From: Mrakia gelida
Taxonomy: Eukaryota > Basidiomycota > Tremellomycetes > Cystofilobasidiales > Mrakiaceae
Length of the DNA: 64,000 nucleotides
Reading direction: 5' to 3'
Assembly (NCBI GenBank): GCA_024345305.1
Contig: BRON01000016.1
Coordinates: forward strand, 1,178,001-1,242,000
The notes under the pieces are model-generated. The model was not told the DNA's origin. It saw nothing but the letters and a program-made list of their open reading frames with translations, and searched no databases. Below are positions 37,172-49,000 of this stretch, piece after piece. The number at the start of each line of letters is the position of its first letter. Positions within the stretch are counted from its first letter, which is position 1. Both the position numbers and the translations under genes were made by a program.

Positions 37172-37493
37172 GGTGTTGGAGTCAGAGGCGAGGACTCGCC
37201 GACGAGAAGGGACGCGACGCGAGTTCCCTTTTTGAGCTTTCTAGACATCTACGACGTTTGATCTTTACGCGTCACCATCTTTGGGTCTCCGACGATGTTC
37301 CTCGATCCCCATTTCTCTTTGCCTGCATAGGACAGCAAGGAGGAAAGGACTCACAGGTCGATCGGCGGTACCTTTGCCCTTGCCTCAACGAAAGCCAACC
37401 CGCTCACTCGGTCTCTTGCTCCCCTCAACGAGATAGAAACTGAACATATTAGATCGAGCAAGTGGATATTACGAAGACAGCGTCAAACTAGAC
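37172..37493. other. Convergent intergenic region
   Basis: About 320 bp between SLH1 and the DUF1295 gene, presumably their 3' UTRs and terminators. No other feature seen. Confidence 0.4.
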
Positions 37494-39316
37494 CTAATTC
37501 CTCCCGCCTCCCTCCTCCTGTCCCCTCTGCTCATCAACAGCCTTCTTCGCGTCCTCTCCCTCGCCGTTGAACTTGTAGAACGGGAAGTCGAAGAGCAGGG
37601 TGGATTTGATGAACTTGGGAATGGGAGCGTAAATGGGTGGGGGGATGGGGATGAGGATCGAGGTTCGGTGGACTGGATGAAGATGAAAAGACCGAACGAA
37701 GACGTGAAAGGGATCAGCGAGGAGCGAAAAGAACGACAAGGAAAGGGAGAGGAAAGAACGCACGGTAGGTAGTGTAGTTCTTCCAAGTTGATCCTCCATC
37801 GGAGTTGCTGTCCTTTCCGTCTGGTGACGAGGAAAGCGAAGGGAACAACGAAGCGAGGTCAGTTCGGATTCTCGTTCGACGCGTCGGTCGTCGTCGAACG
37901 AAAAAAGAAAACTAAAAGACTCACAGCTCATCAACCAGAACTTCTTCCCCGCGCTCTTCTCCGCAAGCGGCATCCCCGACAGGAAGAGCAAGAGCGCCAT
38001 CGTGAGGAGGGGCGAGAAAACCGCTGCGAACTGAGCCTTTCGGTACGAGGCGGAGAGGTCGATTCCCTCGTGCGGGATGGAGGGGGAGAGGCAGAGCATC
38101 CAGAGTCCCCAGTGGAGGAGGATCTCGCCAAAGTAGGGAGGATCTAGAGACGAGAGAATGGAAAGGAGCAGGAGGTCAGAAGCGGCAGGGCGTAGAGAGA
38201 GCGAGAGGGAGAGAGAACGAACGTCTCGACCACTTCCACAGTCCAGCCGTGCAGGGTTTGTTCTTGGGCTTCGGAGGATCGGCTTGCTTGTGTTGGTACT
38301 GCATATATGCACAGGGATGTCAGAACCGACTTCGCGAGGACGCGAAGCTGAGAGAAGAAGGACGAGCGAGACCTCACCTTCTGCCAATCCGAAACCGCTT
38401 CAACGAGGAACCCAATCACGAACAGTACGATCCCACCGACGTCGCGTCCAGTCCCGAAAGCCGGCTTGTTCGGAGCGCGCGATACTGCTGGGGAGTTGAG
38501 GATGACTGGAAGAAGATGAGAAAGAAACGAGAGGGCTGGTGAGCGAGCGAGAAAGAACGCGAGGAGGCGAGTCGAGACGAGCACCAACCCGTTGGGAGCG
38601 AAACGACCCACTGTACGACGACGAGGAAGGAAAGGTCAGCAGAGAGCGAGATAAGGAGGTAGGAGAAGGGTTGGACTCACGACCCAAAGGACCTGGAAGA
38701 CCCAGAACCCAGCAAACTTGAGGAAATGACCTCGCATCTCGTCAAATCGACCGTCGGATTTCGTCTTGAGGACTCGGAAGAAGAGGAAGCCACCGAGTCT
38801 GGGATCGAGCAAACCCCAGTGAAAAGAAAGAGTCAGTTTGGGTTCGAGCCTATAGAACGGCGTTCGTCGGAGAGAAGAGCGAGCTCGGACGAGGGAGGAG
38901 GGGGGGAAGGGGGACGAAACGGACGGAGGGAGGGAGGATCGAAAGCTCGAAAGCTCACCTTATACTCCAGATCATCACGAACACGGAAGCGACGATGTTT
39001 CGAGCAGAGTAGGTTCCTCCGAGGGTGAGAGTGAGGAGAGCTGCATCCCTCAAGACAAACATCGAAGAGCACGGCGTGAGCTTCAACCCAAAACGAAGAA
39101 GGAAAGAAAGAAGGGAGGAGTCTGGGCTGAGGGCGAGCTCATGAGCTCTCTCCACTCGTCTCTCTACGACTCACCAAGGATGAAAAAGTTACTCCCACCC
39201 CACAGATCCGTGAACTTATCGACCTGAAGGGTATAAGCGAGGAAGAAGCCTAGGCACTGCCATGCTAGGGTGACGAGGAAGGTGAGCGCGAGAAAGTAGT
39301 CGTCGAGGTGGCCCAT
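37494..39316 (-). CDS. DUF1295 multi-pass membrane protein (steroid-reductase-like fold)
   Basis: Membrane protein of the DUF1295 family, distantly related to 3-oxo-5-alpha-steroid 4-dehydrogenase and sterol/isoprenylcysteine-modifying enzymes. Starts MGHLDDYFLALTFLVTLAWQ (ATG 39316), then LGFFLAYTLQVDKFTDLWGG, LTLGGTYSARNIVASVFVMI, WSIRLGGFLFFRVLKTKSDG, RFDEMRGHFLKFAGFWVLQV, AFGTGRDVGGIVLFVIGFLV and EAVSDWQK. The signature PPYFGEILLHWGLWMLCLSP, with FSPLLTMALLLFLSGMPLAE, matches the family's PNYFGEI-type motif. The C-terminal exon is polar and ends EQRGQEEGGGRN (stop 37494). About six to seven helices and nine exons. A 5' exon upstream of 39316 cannot be excluded. Physiological substrate unknown. 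Confidence 0.85.
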
Positions 39317-41453
39317 CGTTTGGTGTGGGCTGAAGAAGAGAAGAGAGGGTTAGGCGTTCGTCCTGAGCTCTATCAGGGTGTGATTTGGTGGGACGGGGAG
39401 AGGGGAGATAGGAGCTTACGATAGGATGAATAGAGTGGGTGGGTGTTTGGGAACAAAGGATGGAGCGAGGAAGAGAAGGGAAAGTCGAGCTCGGTGACGT
39501 TCGAGTTCACGGGCAAGGGCGAGGAAGCCGTCGATCGGGAGGGTTCAGATCGAGGAAGGTTTTCACGATGGTGCTGGTTGATAGGGTAAAGGCAAGGTTG
39601 TGATGTTCCTAACGGATTGAAAGCTCTTCTCGAAAGGAACTAGCATAACCTTGATGCAAGCGAAATTAAACAACAACAACAACAACAATAAAGCGAGCAC
39701 TCGACGTGCTTCGTAGTCTCGAGCCTCCCTTTGAAGCCTTCAACTTGCCTGGCCGAAGATCCAACGAGCCCGTGCTGATGGAATTGGCCGCTGGGGGCGA
39801 ACCATCGAGACATACCTCTGTCAGCGTCGACGAGAAAGAAACGACGCGTCTGGCTCACTTCTCTTTCGGACGCGCCTTCCGTCTTCTTTTCATCCTGCTG
39901 CTCCTCAACCCCGTCCTTTCCGCTGAGTGTTGTTCATCGGCTCTAAACCATCTCGTCCAACCTCATCCTCCTACCAAGCGTAACGAAGCTGCGACCGACG
40001 ACCGAACCGAAAAGTACCCAACGTGTCGTCTCTATTACTCCCAACCCCAAGCGACTCTCCGTTCAGCCGTCTCAGCGTCTAGCAGCCTTTGATCTCTCCC
40101 CGAAGGAGGGCAGCTCAAAGACAGCTAGGCCCAAGGGGTGTCCAGGAGGGAAGCGAGGCGAAGAACAAGGAAAGCAGATCGACCGAACGCGCGTCTCGTT
40201 TCGTTTCGCGACGCGTCCATAATTTCCTCCTTCGCCTCTTAACGAGGCGCAGACCACCTCGTATGTTCCAGCAAACAAGTCTCCCCCAAGTACCCGCATC
40301 CTCCAGCTTCCAACGAGGGAACAACGCAGGGAAAGAGCTGCTCGTCGTTGATGGCTGGACGGACGAGAGGGAACAGGGGAGGGGAGGACGTGGAGGGATG
40401 GGAGAGGGGAGGATGGGTGGGAAGAGGGGGCAAGGGAAGAGAAGAGAAGAGCGAGAGAGAGAGCTAGAGATGACGGAAAGAAGAACGCGGTAGAAGCGAG
40501 AGAAGGAAGCGAGAGAGGGGAAGGGGGGAGAGAACGAAAATGAGGCTCCACCGACGCGAGCTCGCCTCGAACGGGCTAAGCTACCGCAAGAACTCAGAGG
40601 AGTTGATTTGGTAAGCCGATGTGAGAGGAAGCTCGAGAGGATGGAGTGACCAAAGAGAGGAAAGAGAGTGAAAGGAAGATGGGGAGATGGAGATGAAATG
40701 GGATGAAGAGAGAGAGAGATGGAGGAAGAACGGATGAGCAGACTCGCCGGACTTCGTTGAAGAGGAAGGAGGGGGGATGGAACGGGAGGGGAAGGAGGAG
40801 TTGGAGTTGGAGCTGACGACTCCGCTCTCTCTCTCCTTCGTCTCCGCCCCTCGAGTGAAGAGACACGGAGGAAAGGATGCTCTTCAACCTCGTCGTCTGC
40901 TCCAGCATACACGAGATGAGCAGGACTCTCAGGGATCGTCGTTGAACATCTGGGTGTGCTAGAGATCGTCGACGAGGAAGAAGGACGAGTGTGCGCTCCA
41001 CTCCACTTCGTCCGTCTTTCCCCTCCTCCCTTCCGCTCTTCAATACACCCATCGCCCAGCTGAGAAGCGAGCCCGTAAGAGAAGGATATGAAGGGAACAA
41101 GAAGAGACGTACTACGAGTGACAACGACAACGACGTCAGCTCATCCGATCTTCAACGAGGGAGGAGGCGGCTTCGTTCGTTCGTCCGAGGAGCTGACGAG
41201 CTGAAGTCTCGAGGTCGCCACTCGTCGCACGCCTAACTCCTTCTGGAGAGAAAACGAGGGCGGAAGAGGAGAACCAGAAAAATGGGAGGCTGACGGTTAG
41301 TGGGAACGAGCCTTCTCTCGGGAGCAACCCACGAAACCCAAAGCTCGAGCTCACGTTTTTCGAGCTCCTTCCCTTTCCCCTTCCCTTCCAACGTCGTCAA
41401 CGCTCTCTACTACCTTCCCCTTCACTCGTTCCCATCCTCGCCACCTCCACTCG
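39317..41453. other. Region of about 2.1 kb without a convincing gene
   Basis: It contains a CAA triplet run (39670-39688). A minus-strand frame at about 40480-41050 reads acidic then Ser/Pro-rich sequence (VYAGADDEVEEHPFLRVSSL) but has no clear start, splice pattern or terminus. The segment 40620-40800 is C/T-rich on the minus strand and yields spurious frames. CGAGCTGACG-type strings suggest intron-like tracts near 41140, so a small gene may be missed here. I do not annotate one. Confidence 0.35.
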
Positions 41454-43194
41454 ATGCTCCCCTCCATCGTCCGACGAGCGAAACTCGCGCCCTTGAAGAT
41501 CCTCTTCCAGGACAAGGTCAGTCTCCTTCGCTCTTCTTCACCTTCCTCGTTCAAGCTCACGAGCTTCCCTCCTTCCCTCGCTGACTCTTCCTTCGCCCTC
41601 CCTCGCCCTCGTTTCTCGCTCATTCCTCAGAGCATGTTCGTAATCGACAAACCAGCAGGTCTAGTCTCCCAAGGAGGGATAGATCACGAGCGAGCTGCGA
41701 AAGGAGTGAGTAGGCGGTCGCACTTCCTCTCTCTCTCTCTCGCCCACCTTCCCTTACTAACCCTTCCCCTCCCCCTCTCCCCTCCCCCCAAACCCCACCC
41801 CCCCTTGGCGCAGGAACCCACGATCGAAGACCACTTCTACAACCTGAAAACCCGTTTAGAACTCACCCCCGACCAGTGGATCCGGAACGTTCATCGACTC
41901 GATAAATCCACCACGGGGCCGTTGATCCTCGCGACGACCGAGACGAAAGCGAGGGATTTGTGTAGGCAGTTTAAGGAGAGGGAGATTGAGAAGAGTGAGT
42001 GCGAGCGACCTGTTGTTGATTTTGGGAGAGGTTTGGGGGAGGGAGGTAACGAGGAAACGAAGGGAGGGAAAGGTGAGCTCGACCTCAAACTGACTTTGTT
42101 TTCCTTCGTTCGATATTGCAGGCTACATCGCCGCCATCTCACGCTACCTTTCACCTGAGGAGCGAGCTCAGGAGGGCGAACACGTCGGGTGGATGGAATC
42201 GGACGATGGACTGGTCTCGTTGAGTGAGAAGGGCAAGGTGGGAGCGAAGGAGGTTACGACGGAATGGGAGTGGTTGGGTGGCGATGTGAGTTCACTTATA
42301 CAGTATCTCCCCTCTCATCTTCGTTCTCCCCTTCGTTTCGTCTCCATGCTCGCTCGAGAAAAGCAGCTCGACGTCCTCAGCGAAGGAGAGCAGATTGAGC
42401 TCGACTCGACTCGGACGAGCCGAATTCTCCTTCGACGCGTCCATCCTAACCCTCTTCCCCCCCTCCCTCCCCAACCTCTCCCTCCCTCTCCCGCCCAGAA
42501 AACCCTAAACATCTCCCTCCTCCGCCTCCGCCCCAAAACAGGCCACAAACATCAACTCCGTCTCTTCTGCTCCAAGTTCCTCCGCGCCCCCATCATCGGC
42601 GACCGTCTCTACCGATTCCCTTCCTTCTCCTCCCCTCATCGTCACCCCATCTCAACAGCCGTGCGACTTAGAGCGGATAGGATCCTCCTGCACTGCGAGG
42701 AAATCACTTTCACCCGTTTCGTCAAGACGAGTAAAGGGGCAGGTTTGGAGGTGGGGGGAAAGGGGGGATTGGGAGGGAAGATGGGTGGGAAGGGAGGGTC
42801 GAAGGGCAAAGCGACAAGAGTGAGGGAGACTGTGCGAGCTTCTTTGGGGAGGGACTGGGGGAGTGTTTTGAGTAGGATGGGGGAGAGGAAGGATTCTGAG
42901 ACTGGGGTGTGGAAGACTGTTGAGGAGGAGGAGTGGGAGAGGGAGATGGTCGACGATGAAGAGTCGTCGTCGCTTGGTGCGGAGGGGGAGCAGGGGGAGG
43001 AGTTCGAGGTGACGATTGGAGAAGGACGACCACGAGGAGGAGGAGGGGAAAGGGGGGTGGTGGATGTTGATGCTGGCCCTAGGTGGGAAGTTGGGACAGG
43101 TGGGGGGAGTGTGAAGCAGGAGGAGAAGGAGGATCGAGGGAGGTTCATGAGAGGGGTGAGGTCGAAGAGGGTGGTGGGGTTTGGTGGGGTGTAG
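41454..43194 (+). CDS. RluA-family pseudouridine synthase, probably mitochondrial
   Basis: Converts uridine to pseudouridine in structured RNA; of the RluA/Pus5-RPUSD type, which in fungi often acts on mitochondrial rRNA. Exon 1 MLPSIVRRAKLAPLKILFQD-K could act as a presequence. The catalytic domain follows: MFVIDKPAGLVSQGGIDHER, EPTIEDHFYNLKTRLELTPD, the active-site motif NVHRLDKSTTGPLILATTET (catalytic Asp after HRL, about 41900), KARDLCRQFKEREIEKS, YIAAISRYLSPEERAQEGEH, then KTGHKHQLRLFCSKFLRAPI and IGDRLYRF. After about 42715 there is a disordered, Gly- and acid-rich tail of about 160 aa ending KRVVGFGGV, stop 43192-43194. Four introns. The RNA target is not deducible. Confidence 0.88.
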
Positions 43195-43596
43195 ATATTT
43201 AGGGAGGGAGGGAGGGAGGGAGGGGGTCATCAAGTGCTGATGACAATTCACTCCTTTCTAATTGCGGTTGGGAAAGAGGTTGCTCGTGTGTATAGCCAGG
43301 GAGAGAAAGAGGAAGGGAGCAAGGACGCGAGCAACGACGCGACGAGAGAGAAACGAACGTAAAGCGTGTCTATAGAGCTTGCGAAGACGAGAAAGGAACA
43401 AGATGGAGGTACGAAGAGATGAAGACGGTGGGTATGCGTTTTCGAAAGGTACGAAACGGAGAAGGAAAGTAAGGAGCGAAACGAAACGAAGACCGATAAC
43501 GAACAACCAAAACGAAAGACACGAAAACGCGAAGAGCATCTCTCTCCCCTTCCTCCCAACCCAAAGGAGTCCTAAGAAGAAGTACTCAACCAACCT

Positions 43597-45204
43597 CTAA
43601 AGAACCACACACCCCTTCTTCTTACTCCCACCCCCACCCCCACTCTTCCTGCTCCCTCCCCCGAACGCGAACTTCCCTCCTTTACTCATGCTCTCCCTCA
43701 ACGCTCCCTCAAACACCTCCTTCACTCCCACGCCCGTCTTGCTCGAGCACTCGTAGTACTTTGCTCCGATATCCCGAGCGGCGGATTCTCCTTCTGGGCG
43801 CGAGATGGGCGTGGTTCCTTGGGCGGACATGAGGGAGAGGGTTTGGGAGTCTTGTCGGAGATCGATCTTGGTTCCGATGAGGAGGATGGGGGTGGATTCG
43901 AGAAAGTGGGTTATTTCGGGATGCCACTGGAGGAGAGACCGATCAGATGGAGGTGTTTGGTCAGGAGGTGAGACGACGTGAGCTTGAGAGAAGGGAAGGA
44001 GTCGAAAGGGAAGGAGTCTGGCGAGCTCGCAGAAGATCAGGCTCGTCAAGCAACGATGATCCCGCGTTCCGCTCTCCTCACCATCGTCTTCAGCTATCGA
44101 GCCTATTATAAGAGAGGGACGATGCACTCACCTTGTCCTTGACGTTATCTAAACTCGGTCGGTGGTTGACGGCGAAAACAATCAACACGACGTCGGTATC
44201 GTTGTAGGAGAGCGGACGAAGCCTGTCGAAGTCCTCCTGTCCAGCGGTATCCCAAAGAGCGAGTTCCACGAGCTTGTTGTCGAACTGGACCTGAGTTACC
44301 AGGTTCTCGAAGACCGTTGGGACGTAGTCCTGTAGGTGGGGAGAAGGGAGGAAGGGAAGGGAAGGAGGGTGGTCAGCTTCAGTTGACAAGGGGTAGGGTT
44401 CGATGCGAGCAGTAGAAACGATGTGATTGCTGAAGGAAGAGGTGGTGTAGGGGAGGGATGCCAAAGCGAGTCTGACCTCGCCGAGGGTACAAGCTGGGAA
44501 GGGAAGCAGAGGAAGGAGGGAGGTGACCCTCGAACTCGACTGAGCAAGCCACGATCTCCCTCCTCCCTTCTCAATCCTCCCTCCCAAGGCCTCTAAGCAG
44601 ACGTCCCAGAGTTATATACAACCCTCAGAGCTCCCTGATCCAAGGAGAAGTCGCCCCCGAAGGTGATTCGCTCTCGAAACGAGCGAGATCGCTCACTCAA
44701 CCATCCACCCCGTCCTCCTCCTTCCCTTCTCCTCCTCGCTCCATGCACCAACACGCCCCATCCTCCCCCAACGCAGCCCTAAGGATACGAAAGCGTAGAC
44801 TCACCACAGGGAACCGATCGTACGCATACCTGAACATCATACAAAAGGGGCAAAAGAGCGCTTCAAGGTCAGCAGCTCGTTCGACCGTTCCTCCTCCCTT
44901 CTCCTTCCTCTCTCCTCTCGCCCTCTTCCTTCTGTTCGTACTCACACCGTCAACAAACAAGTCTTCCCACTCCCTCCATCCCCTACGACGACGAGTTTCC
45001 TATTGATATCTGGTTTTCGACGAGGAGGTTCCTGAGGAGGTTGAGGGTAGTCGTCGTAAGAGCGTCGAGAGGAGGACGTTGGGCGACGAGAAGGAGGAGT
45101 TGAGGTACCGCCGCCGTTGTTGTACTGCTATGGAACGCGAGAGCGAAGAGGAGGTTAGAGAATGCTTGTTCGGATGGAGGAGGAGGAGGGGAGCTCACAC
45201 TCAT
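43597..45204 (-). CDS. RHO4: Rho-family small GTPase, Rho4-like
   Basis: Prenylated membrane GTPase controlling actin or septation and cell-wall synthesis. The spliced reading gives 246 aa: MS, an intron, then [20 protein letters not shown] (a disordered N-terminal extension), the P-loop [18 protein letters not shown], effector region [20 protein letters not shown], switch [54 protein letters not shown] (guanine-specificity TKID in place of the usual TKxD form), [20 protein letters not shown], a Gly/Lys-rich hypervariable tail and the CAAX box CVVL (stop 43597-43599). The terminal Leu predicts geranylgeranylation. N-extension, GDGG P-loop and switch sequences fit Rho4 best; Rho2 or Rho3 are alternatives. 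The first intron follows codon 2. Confidence 0.9.
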
Positions 45205-46017
45205 TGCAGGCGCGAGGGATGGGGGAAGGGAGGAGAAGGTTGAGTGATGACGGTTCGAGGCAGGGCGAGCGAGGCGAGAGGAAGAGAGCCGCGTCTTTCT
45301 TTTCGGGTCGTAGTTTTTAGTTTGAAGTCGTTTGCGCGTTTCTGACTTGAAACGAGGAGAGGAGAGATCAGGCACGGAGGAGGAGAACAGGAAAACGCGT
45401 CGTGGTTGCGAGAAGGGGAAAGAGAGCTGGTTGGGATCTCTCTGACGCCTCGTCTTCTTTATCTCACCCTGTTAGCCTTCAATTCCAGAATTTTTACTCA
45501 AGATTGCTGACAGACTCGGATGGACTACTACCTCCTCTGACTCATCTCCATTATCTCAAGTGACGGACGGGGCGCCGAGGGAATCAAGAAGACGAGACGA
45601 CGCGTTTCGACGAACTGACGAACACACCTTCTTCGATCCTCAGCTCGCGTGCCTCCCACTCGAGCATCGAAGAGCTGTCGAATCCAAGCAGCACGACGGA
45701 CGATCCGTTCCCTTCGAAGAAAGACAGCCGTGTGAGAGCTAGGGAGACGAGAGCACGTCGAACAACCCCTCGTCGGAACCGGACCTCGCCGCAAAGATTT
45801 CTTTCTTCTCGCCGCTATCTTGAGCTCGAAGATGTCCTCACAGGGAGGAAGTGGAGAGAAGACGAAAGAGCGTGATTTCGATGCTGATCGTTGGGAGGGA
45901 AGGAACGAGGCCGAATCCAAGGCCGAGGAGAGGGACGAAAGTCGAATCGGCTCGCTGGCAAAGAGCTGACCTCCCAACGACTTCTTTCTCTCTCCTTCAA
46001 GACTTTCCTTCTTCAAG
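45205..46017. promoter_or_regulatory. Divergent promoter region between RHO4-like gene and SPF1
   Basis: About 810 bp. No coding exon supported; the right part is the presumed SPF1 leader, transcribed across the split start codon. An ACGCGT occurs near 45394 and 45602. Confidence 0.4.
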
Positions 46018-49000
46018 ATGTGAGTACATTTTCCACAGAGTCCTCATCAGGCTCTTACTGACCTCTTGAACCTTCTTTTCTAATCTCTCTTAGGGCCAGC
46101 GTAGGGTGAGTCAAACGAGTCCCGACTTTCCCTTCTGTGAGCTTCCACGTCTGACCTCTCCTTCTCCTCGTTTCGTTCTCCCTCAGTATTTCCTCTACGG
46201 AAATCGACGATCTTCGGTTGTACAATCCTCTATCAGGATGGTTACATCTCTACTCTCTCCCCTTCCTGTCCGGCTACCCTCTCCTCGCGTACGCCTACTA
46301 CATCAAAGTGAGGCCAGCTCCGTTCCCTCCTCCTTCCCTCCCTCTCTCTTCCCTTTGACCGACCTCGGCTTCACCATCCCTTTTCTTCCATCAGTACGAC
46401 ACCTGGATCAAGTCTGAAGAGTGGACTTTTGTGTATATCGTCTTGCTCGGATTAGGACACGCTCTCTCGTTCCTTCTCACTCGATGGAGTCAGAACATGC
46501 GAGCTCTCATCACTTGTCTCCCTGTGAGTCGAGTCTCTCGCTCTCTTTCTCTTCTCCTTGGTCTCTAGACCCCAGCTGAGCTTGATTCTCCTTCACCTTT
46601 GCAGGCCAAATCCCTCGAAACTGCTCAACTCATTCAAGTCGTCCCCAAGAAGCATCGAGGAAAGGGAGAGATCGTCCAGCTCTCGCAACGTTTCGTTCGT
46701 CCTCCTCCCTCCCTCTCTGACCTCCTTTTGTTGCTCGATCTAACCGTTGACCGCCGTTCTCTCTTTGTTCCCAGGCCCCCGGATCTTCCAGCCCAACTTA
46801 CTCCTTCTCCTACCAAAAAGACACCTACCTCTACTCCGCCCTCACCGGTCTCTTCACTCCCATCCCCTACCCTTGCGATGCTCTCCCTCCTCTCTCCCTC
46901 TACCAGTCCTCCAAGGGTCTCGCCACCACCAACCCCGCCGACGAGTCAGCATCCGCGTCTAGGCTCCTCGAGGAGTACGGTCGAAACCTCTGCGACATCC
47001 CCATCCCCAAGTTCACCGACCTCTTCGCCGAGCATGCCGTCGCGCCGTTTTTCGTCTTTCAGATCTTCTGTGTCGCGCTTTGGTGCTTGGACGAGTACTG
47101 GTACTACAGTCTGTTCACGCTGTTCATGCTGATCGTGTTTGAGTGCACCGTCGTCTTCCAGGTGAGTCGCTATCGCAGTCCTCTCTCTTGGCTCGAAGCT
47201 CGCGAGTCGAAGCTCACCCTCGTTCCTCCCTTCCTTCCTTCACTCCTCGTCTTCTTCGTCTTACAGCGAGTCCGAACCATCACCGAGTTCCGAACCATGA
47301 GCGTCGAGCCCTACAACGTCAACGTCTACCGAGATGGAGCTTGGTCCGAGCTTCTCAGCGATCAACTCGTCCCTGGAGATCTCGTCAGCGTCGGTGAGCG
47401 AGCTCAGCTGCTCACCTCCCTCCTCCTTCCTTCCCTCGTCCCAATCCCCCCCGCCTTCTCCTTCACCCAACCTGACGTTTTGCCTTATCCTCCCCTCTCT
47501 TGCTCGCCTTCGTTCGCTCGTGCAGTCCGAACCAAGCCCGACTCCGCCATCCCTTGCGATCTCATCGTCCTCTACGGTTCAGCCATCGTCAACGAGGCCA
47601 TGCTCTCTGGAGAGTCAACTCCCCTCCTCAAGGAGTCCATTCACCTCAGGGACGGAACCGATCGACTGGATATGAACGGAACGGATAGGAACAACGTGGT
47701 TTTCAGTGGAACCAAGGCGTTGCAGGTTACTGTTGGGGAGAGTGGGGATGGAAAGCTGAAGGGTGAGTCGTTCGTTTCGGTTCGCGATCTTGGTTGTATA
47801 GGCGAGGCGAGATGGAGGAGAGAGCTGAGAGTTGTTCAGGTAGCTGAGGGTGGGCTTCGAAGAGCTGGTCGTGAAGTGGTCAGAGCTGGAGAGGGCTCCT
47901 TCAAGGAGCGTCGACGAGAAGTCGAAGGAAGGATGGGGAAGGAGAGGTCGTGAGCTCGAACGAATGGGGATCAGCGAGCTCACACACGCGACACGACGAC
48001 CCAGGTATCTACACAGAACTCCAGCTGACCTTCTCCTCTTCCTCCTCTTACTGTTATCTTCGATCCAGCTCCCGATGGAGGATGCCTCGCTGTCGTCCTT
48101 CGAACCGGTTTCGGTACAACCCAGGGGCAACTCGTCAGGACCATGATCTTCTCCACCGAGGCCGTCACCGCTGGAAACCTCGAGTCCTTCGTCTTCATCG
48201 GGTTCCTGCTCTGCTTCGCCATTGCTGCTAGTGCTTACGTTTGGATTCACGGTCAGTCACATCTCAAGTCATCCCTCCCGTCCTCTCGACGCGTCTCGAG
48301 CTCGAGCTGATTATCGCCCTTCGTTTCTTTCCTTTCTCTCAGGAGTCGAGAAGGGAATGAAGAAGTCCAAGCTCCTCCTTGACTGTGTTCTCATCGTTAC
48401 CTCGGTCGTTCCGCCTGAGCTGCCTATGGAGTTGTCGATGGCCGTCAACGCTTCCCTCGTTGCTCTTTCGAAATACGGTTCGTTCCTTTCGCTCTTCGAC
48501 CTCCCTCTCTCGAGATACGCAGCTGACATCTGCAACTCTTTCGACAGCCATCTTCTGTACCGAGCCCTTTAGGATCTCGTTCGCAGGACGAGTCGACGTC
48601 TGCTGCTTCGACAAGACTGGAACCATCACCGGAGAGGATTTGGTCGTGGAGGGAATCGCTGGAGTCAAGTGAGTCGCATACCTTCGCTTCGTCGCGTCTC
48701 AGCTCATCTTCGCTGACGTGGTTGCCTTCTTCCTGCAGCCCCAACAACCTCAAGGAACTCGTCTCGATCACGTCCAACTCCCGAGCTACCACCTTCACTC
48801 TCGCTTCGTCTCACGCTCTCGTTCTCCTCGAGGACGGTCAGGTCGTCGGAGATCCTATGGAGAAGACCACTCTCGAAGCTCTCGGATGGCAGGTCTCGGC
48901 TGGTTCGTGTCGTTTCCCCTCCTTCCTTGGTCGTTCTTTTTTGACGCGTCGAGCTGACCTTCTCTCCGCGTTCCTCCCCTTTCTTCCTTTCATCGTAGGC

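Noticed and set aside
40115..40912. Minus-strand frame of 265 codons in the 39.3-41.4 kb gap
   Set aside because: It starts with a non-ATG codon, is low complexity (Ser/Pro/Leu from C/T tracts) and lacks splice or domain support.
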